This document shows positions 40,730-50,265 of a stretch of 57,881 nt of DNA, piece after piece; the first letter of the stretch is position 1, and each line of letters begins with the position of its first letter. The stretch lies in contig JADKBO010000031.1 of assembly GCA_016715105.1 (NCBI GenBank), forward strand, positions 1 to 57,881, read 5' to 3'. A model generated the notes under the pieces. It was not told where the DNA came from. It saw nothing but the letters and a program-made list of their open reading frames with translations, and searched no databases. A program made the position numbers and the translations under genes. The stretch comes from Saprospiraceae bacterium. Its GTDB lineage: Bacteria; Bacteroidota; Bacteroidia; Chitinophagales; Saprospiraceae.

Positions 40730-40737
40730 TATATTTG
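40730..40737 (+). promoter_or_regulatory. -7 element before the PspC-like gene
   Basis: TATATTTG matches TAnnTTTG and ends 18 bases before the ATG. Confidence 0.45.
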
Positions 40738-40755
40738 TTTAAATAAAATAATGGC

Positions 40756-40959
40756 ATGAAGCACTTTCTTGAAAAATATAGTTTTGGAGTCTGCAACTAT
40801 CTTGGTGAAAAGATGGGAATTCACGCCTCAAGGGTTCGTTTATATTTTATTTATTTGTCGTTTGTAACAATGGGCTCTCCAATTGTTTTTTACCTTTTCA
40901 CAGCTTTTTGGATCAATATCAAAAAATACTTGAGAGACGAACGAAAGATGACGGTTTGA
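40756..40959 (+). CDS. PspC-domain-like small membrane protein
   Basis: A 67-residue protein with the outline of a PspC domain: GVCNYLGEKMGIHASRVRLYFIYL then a hydrophobic segment (SPIVFYLFTAFWI) that can cross the inner membrane. PspC proteins take part in envelope-stress responses. The domain is small and isolated from other psp genes here, so the role is open. It is convergent with pth. Confidence 0.75.
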   Translation: MKHFLEKYSFGVCNYLGEKMGIHASRVRLYFIYLSFVTMGSPIVFYLFTAFWINIKKYLRDERKMTV

Positions 40960-40972
40960 TTTACACCTCTTG

Positions 40973-41599
40973 TTAAATTACTTTTTTGTTGAATTTTTCC
41001 ATGGTAAATTTTGGACCTACTGATGCGTAACTGAGAACAGCGTCAGCCGATGATTCTAGTATGAAAGGTAGATCTTTTAATTCAGCTTTATCCCATTTGC
41101 CAAGCACAAAATCAACTTGCTGACCTTTTCTAAACTCGCTGCCAATGCCAATTCTCAATCTGGCATAATCATTACCGCCCAAACTTAAATCAATGTCTTT
41201 CAGGCCATTATGACCACCATCAGAGCCTTTGGTTTTCAGCCTGAGCGTCCCAAAATCCAGGTTTAGATCATCTAAAACCACCAAAACGTTTTCTTTTTCG
41301 ATCTTGTGTTTTTGCATCCAATAATTGACCGCTTTGCCGCTTCTGTTCATATAAGTCGTCGGCTTGATCAAGATGAGCGTCCTACCTTTGTGTTTGATTT
41401 CTGTGACACCTGCAAGGTTATCCAGATTCCAAGATGCTGAAAATTTTTGAGCAAGGGTGTCCAATACTTCAAAGCCAATATTATGTCTGGTGCCTGCATA
41501 ATCAGGACCAATGTTGCCAAGACCTGCGATTAGATATTTCATAGGATCAATTACAATTGCTTCTTCACTCGAAAATAATTTCTTTATCCAAGACCACAT
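40973..41599 (-). CDS. pth: Peptidyl-tRNA hydrolase
   Basis: Pth releases tRNA from stalled peptidyl-tRNA. Family motifs are LIAGLGNIGPDYAGTRHNIGF (about 22-42, with the His needed for catalysis), PTTYMNRSGKAV, LVVLDDLNLDFG and GSDGGHNGLKDI. The 208-residue frame has a 19-residue N-terminal extension (MWSWIKKLFSSEE) before the usual start MKYLIAGLG; such extensions are seen in Bacteroidetes, so the first ATG is kept. Its start is 6 bases after the purF stop. Confidence 0.94.
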   Translation of the reverse strand: MWSWIKKLFSSEEAIVIDPMKYLIAGLGNIGPDYAGTRHNIGFEVLDTLAQKFSASWNLDNLAGVTEIKHKGRTLILIKPTTYMNRSGKAVNYWMQKHKIEKENVLVVLDDLNLDFGTLRLKTKGSDGGHNGLKDIDLSLGGNDYARLRIGIGSEFRKGQQVDFVLGKWDKAELKDLPFILESSADAVLSYASVGPKFTMEKFNKKVI

Positions 41600-41605
41600 G
41601 CAATT

Positions 41606-43501
41606 CTAGGCGTATGCCCTTGTGTTTTTATTTTCCATAAAGTTGATGAAGGCACGATTGACAACACGTACGCCACCAACAGTCGGATAGTCTCCAGAAA
41701 AATACCAATCACCAAGGTGGTTCGGACAAGCTTGATGCAGATTTTCTATGGTTTGATAAATGATTTCTACTTCGGGTCTGATGTATTCTGCCCGGACGAT
41801 TTGCGCGACTTTTTCAGAAATGTCCTCATCGCTGTATAAATCATACAATGACTTCACATGATTGACCATATCCTCTACCGGTTTCAACTCCTCGAGTTTG
41901 CAACGCTCATAAACTTGTTGCAATAGTTCTTCTCTATTGTCCCTCTTCAAAAGTTCCAACAAGGCTTTGAATGCAACAAAGTCTTTCATTTTACTCATAT
42001 CAATTCCGTAACAATCAGGATATCTTATCTGTGGAGCGGAGGATACAATGATGATTTTCTTGGGTTTTAAATGAGCTAAAATATATATAATACTATCTCT
42101 CAAGGTTGTACCCCTGACAATAGAGTCATCAATGAGCACAAGTGTGTCCAATTCATTTCTTACAATACCATAAGTAACATCGTATACGTGGGCCACCATT
42201 TCACTACGCACGCCATCGTCTGCAATAAATGTTCTTAATTTTTCATCTTTAATGGCTAGTTTTTCTGATCGAGGCCTCATTGCCAAAATTCCATCAATCG
42301 CCTCAGGTGTTGCATCAGCCCCAAGCTCTAATATTTGCTTCTTTTTCAATTCATTGCAGGCCGCATCCAATCCTTCCAACATGCCAAAGAAAGCTACTTC
42401 TGCAGTATTTGGGATAAAAGAGAATATGGTATTTTCAAAATCATAATTGATTGATTTCAAAATTTGTGGGACCACATTTGCTCCTAGTTGTTTCCTTTCC
42501 AAATAGATATCACGATCTGTTCCTTTGGAAAAATAAATTCTTTCAAAAGAACAAGACTTCCTTGGCAATTCTTCTTTTACTTGCACCTCTTCTACCAATC
42601 CATTTTTACGCATGATCAAAGCATGGCCTGGTTTGATCTCTCTGATTTGGTGGTGTCTCACATCAAAACAAGTTTGAATAGGCGGTCTCTCAGAAGCAAC
42701 TACCGCAACTTCATCATCGACATAATAAAATGCTGGCCGTATTCCTGCAGGATCTCTCAAAACAAATGCATCACCATGACCAATCAAACCACCGATTACA
42801 TATCCTCCGTCAAATTTGCGGCAGGCCCTGGTCAAAATGCGTTGCACATCCAATTGTTCAATGATGAATTTATTGATGGCAACGTTGCTATAACCTTCTT
42901 GTTTGTAAATATCAAAAATCCTTTGTACCTCGTCATCCAAAAAGTGCCCGATCTTTTCCATAACAGTAACGGTATCAGAAACCTCTTTAGGATATTGACC
43001 AAAAGACAAGAGCTCTTCAAAGAGCTCCTCAATATTTGTCATGTTGAAATTTCCCGCACAAACTAGATTTCTACTTATCCAGTTATTCTGACGTAAAAAT
43101 GGATGCACAGATTCTATACTATTCCCACCAGAAGTTCCGTACCTCAAGTGGCCCATTAAAACTTCACCTGTGTATGGCTTATTGACCTTGAGCCAATCAA
43201 TGTCTTCCATCTGATCCTGAGTCAAGTCAGTAAAATTGGCGTACACATCTTCAAAAAGATCTTTCAAATATGAACTACCAATACTTCTTTTCCTTGAAAT
43301 ATATCTAGTACCTGGATGCATGTCCAATTTGATGGTCGCAATTCCGGCTCCATCCTGACCCCTGTTGCGTTGTTTCTGCATCATCAGTTGCAGTTTATTC
43401 AACCCATAAAGCGCTGTGCCGTATTTTTCGAGATAAAATTCTAAAGGTTTCAGAAGTCTAATTACTGCTAGACCACATTCATGATTAATTTGATCACTCA
43501 T
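41606..43501 (-). CDS. purF: Amidophosphoribosyltransferase, long form
   Basis: PurF transfers ammonia from glutamine to PRPP, the first committed step of purine synthesis. At 631 residues it is longer than the E. coli enzyme (505). The catalytic Cys of the glutaminase half is residue 9 (MSDQINHECGLAVIRL), implying that a short propeptide is removed. The PRPP site is LVLIDDSIVRGTTLRDS (about 456-472). It is followed closely by pth, and a TAnnTTTG element lies 32 bases upstream. Purine-dependent control is common for purF but no operator was recognised. Confidence 0.94.
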   Translation of the reverse strand: MSDQINHECGLAVIRLLKPLEFYLEKYGTALYGLNKLQLMMQKQRNRGQDGAGIATIKLDMHPGTRYISRKRSIGSSYLKDLFEDVYANFTDLTQDQMEDIDWLKVNKPYTGEVLMGHLRYGTSGGNSIESVHPFLRQNNWISRNLVCAGNFNMTNIEELFEELLSFGQYPKEVSDTVTVMEKIGHFLDDEVQRIFDIYKQEGYSNVAINKFIIEQLDVQRILTRACRKFDGGYVIGGLIGHGDAFVLRDPAGIRPAFYYVDDEVAVVASERPPIQTCFDVRHHQIREIKPGHALIMRKNGLVEEVQVKEELPRKSCSFERIYFSKGTDRDIYLERKQLGANVVPQILKSINYDFENTIFSFIPNTAEVAFFGMLEGLDAACNELKKKQILELGADATPEAIDGILAMRPRSEKLAIKDEKLRTFIADDGVRSEMVAHVYDVTYGIVRNELDTLVLIDDSIVRGTTLRDSIIYILAHLKPKKIIIVSSAPQIRYPDCYGIDMSKMKDFVAFKALLELLKRDNREELLQQVYERCKLEELKPVEDMVNHVKSLYDLYSDEDISEKVAQIVRAEYIRPEVEIIYQTIENLHQACPNHLGDWYFSGDYPTVGGVRVVNRAFINFMENKNTRAYA

Positions 43502-43533
43502 TATTTAGATGTCAGGTACGGTATATTAAAGCA

Positions 43534-43541
43534 CAAAGGTA
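43534..43541 (-). promoter_or_regulatory. -7 element before purF
   Basis: Minus-strand TACCTTTG matches TAnnTTTG and ends 32 bases before the purF start. Confidence 0.45.
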
Positions 43542-43751
43542 CATATTAGTTTATTCTTAATGATAAGTTTAACTTGAATAAAACAATTGTCGGTCCTAAT
43601 TTCATATTTTCAACAGAATTTTAATATTGCCTCCTGAACCTAAATGACAAATATCAGTCTTTGGACCACCAATCAAAAGTAATTTTTGCCTACTTTATTT
43701 TTGTTTAATTATTCATTATCAATGAAATATAAAAAACGAAAATAAATATTT

Positions 43752-43786
43752 AATAAACGGTGTTGATTTAATAAACACTGTTTAGT
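43752..43786. promoter_or_regulatory. Tandem TetR-type operators in the tetR promoter
   Basis: Two 17-base sites are centred 18 bases apart: 43752-43768 (arms AATAAAC/GTTGATT, imperfect) and 43770-43786 (contains the perfect palindrome TAAACACTGTTTA). The second overlaps the -7 element. The same core recurs directly before the tolC-like start at 44466, which supports autoregulation by the TetR protein. Confidence 0.7.
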
Positions 43787-43793
43787 ATATTTG
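43763..43793 (+). promoter_or_regulatory. tetR promoter (-33 TTG and -7 TATATTTG)
   Basis: TTG at 43763-43765 and TATATTTG at 43786-43793 with a 20-base spacer fit the Bacteroidetes promoter model; the ATG follows 20 bases after the -7 element. Operator sites overlap it. Confidence 0.65.
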
Positions 43794-43813
43794 CATTGTT
43801 TATAAAAAGAAGC

Positions 43814-44449
43814 ATGGGTATAGCAGAAAGGAAAGAGCGGGAAAAACAGGACATCAAAGACTTGATTTTATTGAAGGCAAAGGAGATTTTGATCAAAGAA
43901 GGTCAAGACGGTCTTTCCATCAGAAAACTTGCAACAGAAATTGAATACAGCCCAGCCACCATCTATCTATATTTCCAAGATAAAGACGAGATTTTATATC
44001 AGATGATGAATATGGGGTTTGAAAAAATGGCCCAGTCCATGACCCATGTTTATGCCTTGGAGGATCCACTGAAACGCATATATGAGATAGGCAGATTGTA
44101 CATTGAATTTGGTCTTCACGAATGGGAATGGTATCATTTGATGTTTAATTCGGCAAGTCCTATGAATCACATTGAGCGCTGCAAAGCAGAATGGGGACCT
44201 GGAATTGCCATGTATGATTACTTGGCTGCTTGTTGCCAAGAGGCCTTTTTACAGCAAGGAAAAACGGACAGAGATCCTAAAATTGCCGCCCTTCATCTTT
44301 GGAGCGCTGCCCATGGCTTGGTGACACTAGCTGTGACCAATCGATTTTGTGTAGTGGAGGATCATGCTCATCAAGAAGCTGTAAGGAATCACCTCATCGA
44401 GGACACGTTGAAGCATATCATGATTAGTTTATTCGATTATAAGATATAA
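43814..44449 (+). CDS. TetR/AcrR-family regulator of the efflux operon
   Basis: A 211-residue regulator with an N-terminal TetR helix-turn-helix (KEILIKEGQDGLSIRKLATE ... ATIYLYFQDKDEILY, about residues 18-58) and a C-terminal ligand domain with a WHG-like motif (LWSAAHGLVTLAV, about 159-171). The ATG at 43814 is preferred over a TTG at 43796, which lies too near the promoter. It is followed by a tolC-like gene, an adaptor and an RND pump, and matching palindromes lie before tetR and before the tolC-like gene, so it most likely represses both until a substrate binds. Inducer unknown. Confidence 0.92.
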   Translation: MGIAERKEREKQDIKDLILLKAKEILIKEGQDGLSIRKLATEIEYSPATIYLYFQDKDEILYQMMNMGFEKMAQSMTHVYALEDPLKRIYEIGRLYIEFGLHEWEWYHLMFNSASPMNHIERCKAEWGPGIAMYDYLAACCQEAFLQQGKTDRDPKIAALHLWSAAHGLVTLAVTNRFCVVEDHAHQEAVRNHLIEDTLKHIMISLFDYKI

Positions 44450-44465
44450 AAAAATTTACCAACTT

Positions 44466-44482
44466 ACTAAACACTGTTCAGT
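44466..44482. promoter_or_regulatory. TetR-type operator before the tolC-like gene
   Basis: ACTAAACACTGTTCAGT is a near-perfect 17-base palindrome (one mismatched pair) and shares the AAACACTGTT core with the site at 43770-43786. It ends 2 bases before the start codon, so bound regulator would block transcription or its start. Confidence 0.7.
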
Positions 44483-44484
44483 AA

Positions 44485-45795
44485 ATGAAAACATTTTTCC
44501 AAATATTCGTTTTCCTCATCCTGAGTGATGCAGCATTTGGCCAGGATTTCATGCCGATGATTCAAAAGGTTTGGCAAAACAATCAACAATTAGCTGCCAA
44601 GGATTTTGAGATAAAAAGTGCCATTTCATCATTGGAGGAAGCAAAATCTATGTATGGTCCATCTGTTTTATTCAATGCCCAATACACGCTTTCGACTGGA
44701 GGAAGAACCATTTTATTCCCAATAGGAGATTTGCTCAATCCTGTCTACAATTCATTGAATAAACTCAATAACAACAGCGCATTTGGGCAGCTAGAAAATC
44801 AGACGATCAATTTTCTTCCAAACAATTTCAATGATATCAAATTCAAAATTCAGCAGCCTATATACATGCCTGATATTGCCATCAACAGATCTTTAAAAGA
44901 GGGTCAATTGAGGTTGAAAGAATTGGAATTAAAAAGTTATAAAAGACTATTATCTAAGGAAATCATGACCGCATATTTTAGCAAAGAGCAAGCAATTGCC
45001 CTCACTAAAATACTTGAATCTTCAGGAATATTGCTGACCGAAGCCTTGAGGACCACCCAGAGTATGATTACCAATGGCATAGCTCTACCCTCTTCTAGAT
45101 TGAGGATCGAGGCACAACAAGCCCAATTATCTGCTCAAATCATCGAAGCCAATAGTCAAGTAACAAATGCAAATTTATACATCCAATTTTTGCTAGGTGA
45201 TACTGTCAATCAAGAAATATCTCTCCCAGAATTGCCAACGCTTGACCTGGAAACTTCACAAGTCAGAGAAGAAATTCTTCAATTACAAGAAGCAAATTCG
45301 ATCATGGCTTTGGCTGTCAAAAAGGAAGATCAATTTTATAAACCGAGCTTCGGGGTTGCACTGGATGTAGGCTCACAAGCCTTCAATTTTGGATTCAGTC
45401 CATATGCCTTTTTGGGATTAAATTTTGAGATAAATTTGTATGACCATAAACGTCATCAGAAAAGGAGAGATGTTGCAATTTCAAATATGCAGGCAAACTC
45501 AGCCAATCAAAAACAAGTTGCTGATCAATTCGCTTTGAAATCAAAAATATCTGAAAACAACCTCATCGCGGCCATTGATCAGGCACATACTTTTGCCAGT
45601 AGAATTTCATCGGCCGAGCGAAATTATAAAGACGTTTTCACCAAATACAAAGCAGGAACAGCAGGATATCTGGAAATCATAGATGCTGAGAATTTACTCA
45701 CTTCGACCAAAGTTCAATATGCCCTGGCGAAATTCAATGCTTGGTCAAAATGGTCGGAATACCAATATGACACGGCCAAATTAGACATACCATAA
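44485..45795 (+). CDS. TolC-like outer-membrane efflux channel
   Basis: A 436-residue outer-membrane efflux protein with a signal peptide (to about AFGQ) and the repeated helical hairpins of the OEP family (ISSLEEAKSMYGPSVLFNAQ near the start; RNYKDVFTKYKAGTAGYLEIIDAENLLTS near the C-terminus, the typical YKAG..L..LDA-like motif). It forms the exit duct for the downstream adaptor and pump. It is preceded by a TetR-type operator, and 33 bases separate it from the adaptor gene. Confidence 0.92.
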   Translation: MKTFFQIFVFLILSDAAFGQDFMPMIQKVWQNNQQLAAKDFEIKSAISSLEEAKSMYGPSVLFNAQYTLSTGGRTILFPIGDLLNPVYNSLNKLNNNSAFGQLENQTINFLPNNFNDIKFKIQQPIYMPDIAINRSLKEGQLRLKELELKSYKRLLSKEIMTAYFSKEQAIALTKILESSGILLTEALRTTQSMITNGIALPSSRLRIEAQQAQLSAQIIEANSQVTNANLYIQFLLGDTVNQEISLPELPTLDLETSQVREEILQLQEANSIMALAVKKEDQFYKPSFGVALDVGSQAFNFGFSPYAFLGLNFEINLYDHKRHQKRRDVAISNMQANSANQKQVADQFALKSKISENNLIAAIDQAHTFASRISSAERNYKDVFTKYKAGTAGYLEIIDAENLLTSTKVQYALAKFNAWSKWSEYQYDTAKLDIP

Positions 45796-45828
45796 ACTCC
45801 ATTTTCAAACTTGATAAATTGCTTAAAA

Positions 45829-46869
45829 ATGAATCATAAATTGCTCACCATCATTGCATTGACTACTATTATAGCTTGCAAAAAAGAAGCAGAAGTTACT
45901 TCAACACCCCTTTCCTTGAGTGAAAAAATCACCGTTCACACCACCAAAGTCGACAGCGCAGCTCAGAATAGCGTCATCGAAGTTTTGGGCATAATTACCA
46001 GTGAATCAGAAGCAAAACCTGCCTTTAAAACGGGCGGTGTCATCAACAGAACTTACGTAAAAGAAGGAGATTTTGTGAAAAAAGGTCAGCTATTGGCAAC
46101 CTTGATCATGAGCGAGATCGACGCGCAGGTGAGACAAGCAGAAGAAGGTTTTCAAAAGGCAGAAAGAGACCTCGCAAGGGTTAAAAATCTGTACGCGGAT
46201 AGTGTCGCAACATTGGAACAATTTCAAAATGCCGGAACTGCCAATGAGGTTGCCAAACGCACTTTGGAAATTGCAAAATTCAATAGACAATACAGTGAGG
46301 TAAGATCTCCCATCAATGGCAAAATCGTCAAACAAATCTTACACGATGGAGAAATTACAGGGCCGGGCACACCTGTTTATGCCATCATGGGCACTGGAAA
46401 TAAAGATTGGAAAGTTGTGGTTGGGTTGATTGACAGAGATTGGGCAAGGGTCAACATTGGTGATCGAGGCTTCATTACTTTAGATGCATATCCGGGTAAA
46501 AAATATGACGTAGTGGTTTCAGACAAAAGTCAGACTGGTGGCAGTGCTTCCAGTAGAATCGATGTCGAATTGAAGTTTGATGAGTTCCCACCAAATTTGG
46601 CAGCTGGTCTCACTGGCAAGGTCAGTCTTACTCCTAAAAAAGGAGAATCGGGATATTTTTTACCCGTTGAAGCATTTACTTATGCCAATGGCAGAACTGC
46701 CAAAGTATATGTCCATGAAAACGGAAAAGCCGTTGAAAAAACAGTGATGATTGGTGAAATCAAAGGTAATAAAATGCGTGTTTTATCTGGTTTGGACCCG
46801 GGCATCGAGGTCATCACCACTGGAGCGGTTTATCTGGAAAATGGTGACAGCATAATTGTAAAAAATTAG
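45829..46869 (+). CDS. RND efflux periplasmic adaptor lipoprotein
   Basis: A 346-residue membrane-fusion protein of the HlyD/AcrA type with lipobox TIIAC (Cys near 17); the ATG at 45829 is chosen to give the clean signal peptide. The barrel-sandwich half-motifs GGVINRTYVKEGDFVKKGQ (about 75-93) and VRSPINGKIVKQILHDGEI, with a coiled-coil hairpin between them, are visible. It joins the pump to the outer-membrane channel and precedes the pump gene by 29 bases. Confidence 0.92.
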   Translation: MNHKLLTIIALTTIIACKKEAEVTSTPLSLSEKITVHTTKVDSAAQNSVIEVLGIITSESEAKPAFKTGGVINRTYVKEGDFVKKGQLLATLIMSEIDAQVRQAEEGFQKAERDLARVKNLYADSVATLEQFQNAGTANEVAKRTLEIAKFNRQYSEVRSPINGKIVKQILHDGEITGPGTPVYAIMGTGNKDWKVVVGLIDRDWARVNIGDRGFITLDAYPGKKYDVVVSDKSQTGGSASSRIDVELKFDEFPPNLAAGLTGKVSLTPKKGESGYFLPVEAFTYANGRTAKVYVHENGKAVEKTVMIGEIKGNKMRVLSGLDPGIEVITTGAVYLENGDSIIVKN

Positions 46870-46898
46870 TAGTGAACGTTTTATAAATCCACGGAGTT

Positions 46899-49800
46899 AT
46901 GAATTTCAATCAATTTTTCGTAAAATTATCAGTTTACGCTACTGATTTTTATTGCCCTGCTCATACTAGGAGCCAATTCTTTATTCAATATGCCGAGAAG
47001 TGAAGATCCTCCTTTTGGGGCACCCATTTTCTCTATTGTTGCGGTCTATCCCGGAACATCTCCTAAAGATATGGAGCAATTGGTTGCTGACCCAATTGAA
47101 GAAGAAATGTACCAATTGGAAGACATTAAAAAAATAAAAACAAGTATCAGCGATGGCGTGATTTTCATGTTGGTAGAATTCAATTATGGGGTAAATGTCG
47201 ACACCAAAAACAACGACGTCATTCGTGAAATAAATAAAATCAGGAATGATTTACCAGATGGCATTGTAAAGCTGGATGTCCAAAGAGCTGCCAGTAGTGA
47301 TGTTGCCATCATTCAAACTGCCATTTCATCTGAAACGGCCTCTTTTGAGGAATTGAAACTTCAAGCTGAAGATTTGGAGAGGCAAGTGGAAAGAATCAAA
47401 GACGTGAAATGGGTAGAAATTCAGGAATACCTGAGAAAAAACTCAACATAGACTTGGATTTGGATAAGATGCAAACTTATAATATTGGTTTGGATCAAGT
47501 ACTTGGTTTGATTCAGGCAAACAATACCAACATTCCAGGTGGCGAGATTGAAATTGGCAAGAGAAAATACAACATCAAAACAAACTCAGAATTTGAATCA
47601 ATCGAACAAATAAGCAACACGGTAATCAAGACAAATGCTGAAGGTAAGTTCACAAAATTGTCTGATATCGCTAATATTTATCATGCAGAGGAAGACAATG
47701 ATTTTCTGATCAGACAAAATGGGAAACGATCAATTTGGGTGATTACTGCGATGAAGGACAAGCGGAACATCATAAATTTGCGAAAACAAATTGAAACCGT
47801 GTTTGAAACTTTTTCAGCAAGTTTGCCTGAAAGCATCACGATGAGTAACGCCTTTGATCAAGAGATTGGAGTGAAAAAAAGATTGTCTGGTTTGGGTAGA
47901 GACTTTGCCATTGCTATTTTTTTAGTGTTACTCACCCTATTGCCATTGGGAACCAGAGCTTCATTAGTGGTGATGATTTCCATACCATTGTCCTTGAGTA
48001 TTGGCTTATTTGCGCTTGACCTCATGGGTTATACTTTGAATCAATTGAGTGTAGTAGGTATGGTGATTGCGCTTGGCCTATTGGTGGATGACTCCATTGT
48101 GGTCGTAGAAAACATAGAACGTTATATGCGGAAAGGTATTTCGGCCCGGCAAGCTGCAATCTCTGCAACCAGTCACATCATGGTAGCTATTTTGGGCTGT
48201 ACTGCCACCCTACTTTTAGCTTTTTTACCACTCGCAAATTTACCTGAAGGCAGTGGTGATTTCATCCGATCTTTGCCTATGGCCGTGATGGTGACTGTTA
48301 CTGCATCCTTATTTGTTTCCGTGACGATCATTCCTTTTTTATCCAGTATCCTTTTGAAGGGTCACGAAGGCGCTTCTCATAGTGAAGGGAATTTTTTCTT
48401 CAGGGCATTCAAAAATTACATCAATAATCCTTATCAAAAATTTCTGACTTGGTGTATGAAACACCCTGCTTTGACCTTGATCACTGCTGCTGCGATTTTC
48501 ATAGCCTCCACCTTTTTGGTTCCTGTGATTGGATTCAGCTTATTTCCAGCGTCAGAAAAACCTATTTTGACCATCGATTTGGAAACTGAGCCAGGCTCAA
48601 ATATTCAACACACGGATAAAGTAGCCAGGAAGTTGGAACGATATTTATTTGCGCAACCTGAAGTGGTAAACGTCAGTAGCAATATAGGTAAAGGAAATCC
48701 CCGGATTTATTACAATGAATTTCAAAGACAAAACGCTTCCAATCAAGCGCAATTGATGGTTTACATGAGCGAGGATAGCCATGTACCTGAAATTCAAGCT
48801 TTTGCAGAGAAATTGCGCAAAGAGTTGGTCAATATTCCTGGATCCAAAATTGAGGTAAAACGTTTTCAACAAGGCCCCCCCATCAGTGCGCCAATCGAGA
48901 TGCGTTTGATCGGTTCTGATTTGGATACGCTTGAGGCTTTGGGTGCTAAAGCTGAGGCGATTATGAAAAAAATCCCTGGTACGCTTTACGTTAAAAATGA
49001 CCTCAAGTATAAAAAATCTGACATCACCGTCACCATTGATCACGACAAGGCTGGATTGTATGGCATCACTTCTGCTGAAGTGGCAAAAACTGTCCGCCTT
49101 GCCATTGCTGGTTTGGAGATTGGAGATTTAAAAAGTGAAGAAGAAACGGACGAAACAACCATCAAAGCTTCTATCATTTCAAATGGTGAAAACCCTATTG
49201 ATAATTTCAATAAGATAAATGTGACTTCTTTGGGTGGTTCTTTGGTTCCGCTTAAAAATATTGCATCGATCAGCATGACGCCCTCAGCACCCTTGATCCT
49301 ACACTACAATAAAGAAAGATATGCCTTGGTGAGTTGTTTTGTCGAATCTGGATTTAATACTGATAAACTGACGGATGAAATCATGGCTGGTATCAATAGC
49401 GAAATCAAATTTCCAGCAGGTTATAAATTAATCGCAGCTGGTGAACGAGAATCCAGAGAAGAATCGTTCGGAGGTATTGGCACCATCATCATCCTGACAG
49501 TTTTTGGTCTATTGGCCATTTTGATTTTAGAATTTAGGACCTTCAAATCTACATTGATCGTATTGAGTGTCATCCCAATGGGAATCATTGGTGCCTTTTT
49601 ATCACTCTATTTGACGGGAGAATCCTTGTCATTTGTGGCTACAGTAGGTATCATCGCTTTAGCAGGAATAGAAATCAAAAACTCCATCCTCATGGTCGAT
49701 TATACCAATGGATTGAGAGAACAAGGCATGGGCCTTTACGAGGCGGTGATGGACGGAGCAGAAACCAGATTTTGCCAATTTTATTGACATCTATGACAGC

Positions 49801-49960
49801 AATTGGAGGCCTCACACCATTAGTTTTAGAGCGCTCTCCCTTAATCAGTCCCTTGGCAATTGTCTTGATTGGAGGCTTGATAACCAGCACTTTATTGAGT
49901 AGATTGGTGACACCAGTTTTGTATTATTTAATTCCACCGAAGGTTGAGGTAAAGCAATAA
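46899..49960 (+). CDS. RND-family efflux pump inner-membrane transporter (three frameshifts)
   Basis: The proton-driven pump of the operon, AcrB-like. Intact parts include LFNMPRSEDPPFGAP at the N-terminus, the central TM block with LSVVGMVIALGLLVDDSIVVVENIER (Asp pair in TM4) and the C-terminal block SFVATVGIIALAGIEIKNSILMVDY. Three single-base problems split it: one extra A at 46922-46925, one missing G at 47424-47425 and one missing T at 49770-49773. Correcting all three gives 1,020 residues, normal for the family, with each junction reading into conserved sequence. This argues for sequencing error. Substrates (drugs, metals or other) are not shown. Confidence 0.9.
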
Positions 49961-50265
49961 AATGATTTTGTGGTAGAAAATAGTTTTGGTAAAATGGAAA
50001 AAATGAATGTGAGCTTTTCTGAATGCTTCCTTTTATGAATAATACTTTTATTTAGAACATTGAGGTTGAAATTTTTAACCTTAACTCAAGGTATTGCTAA
50101 TTATACTTAGTTTTTCGGTAAAGAATAAGTCAGAACTGTAAACGACTAACTGGAACTTCATACTCGAGGATGAATGTGCTTTATTTGTTGATAAATTAAA
50201 TATCCGAATGCGATTCAGAACTATTGTGACCGTATTCAATAAAAAATCATCAAAAAACCTCAAAC
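49961..50265. other. Intergenic region after the efflux operon
   Basis: About 305 bases without a credible gene. A weak inverted repeat (GGTTGAAA/TTTTAACC type, near 50065-50082) is present, without a clear T tract. Confidence 0.45.

Noticed and set aside
47409..49960. Pump fragments as separate genes
   Set aside because: Each junction joins into conserved RND sequence after a single-base correction, so one gene is the better call.
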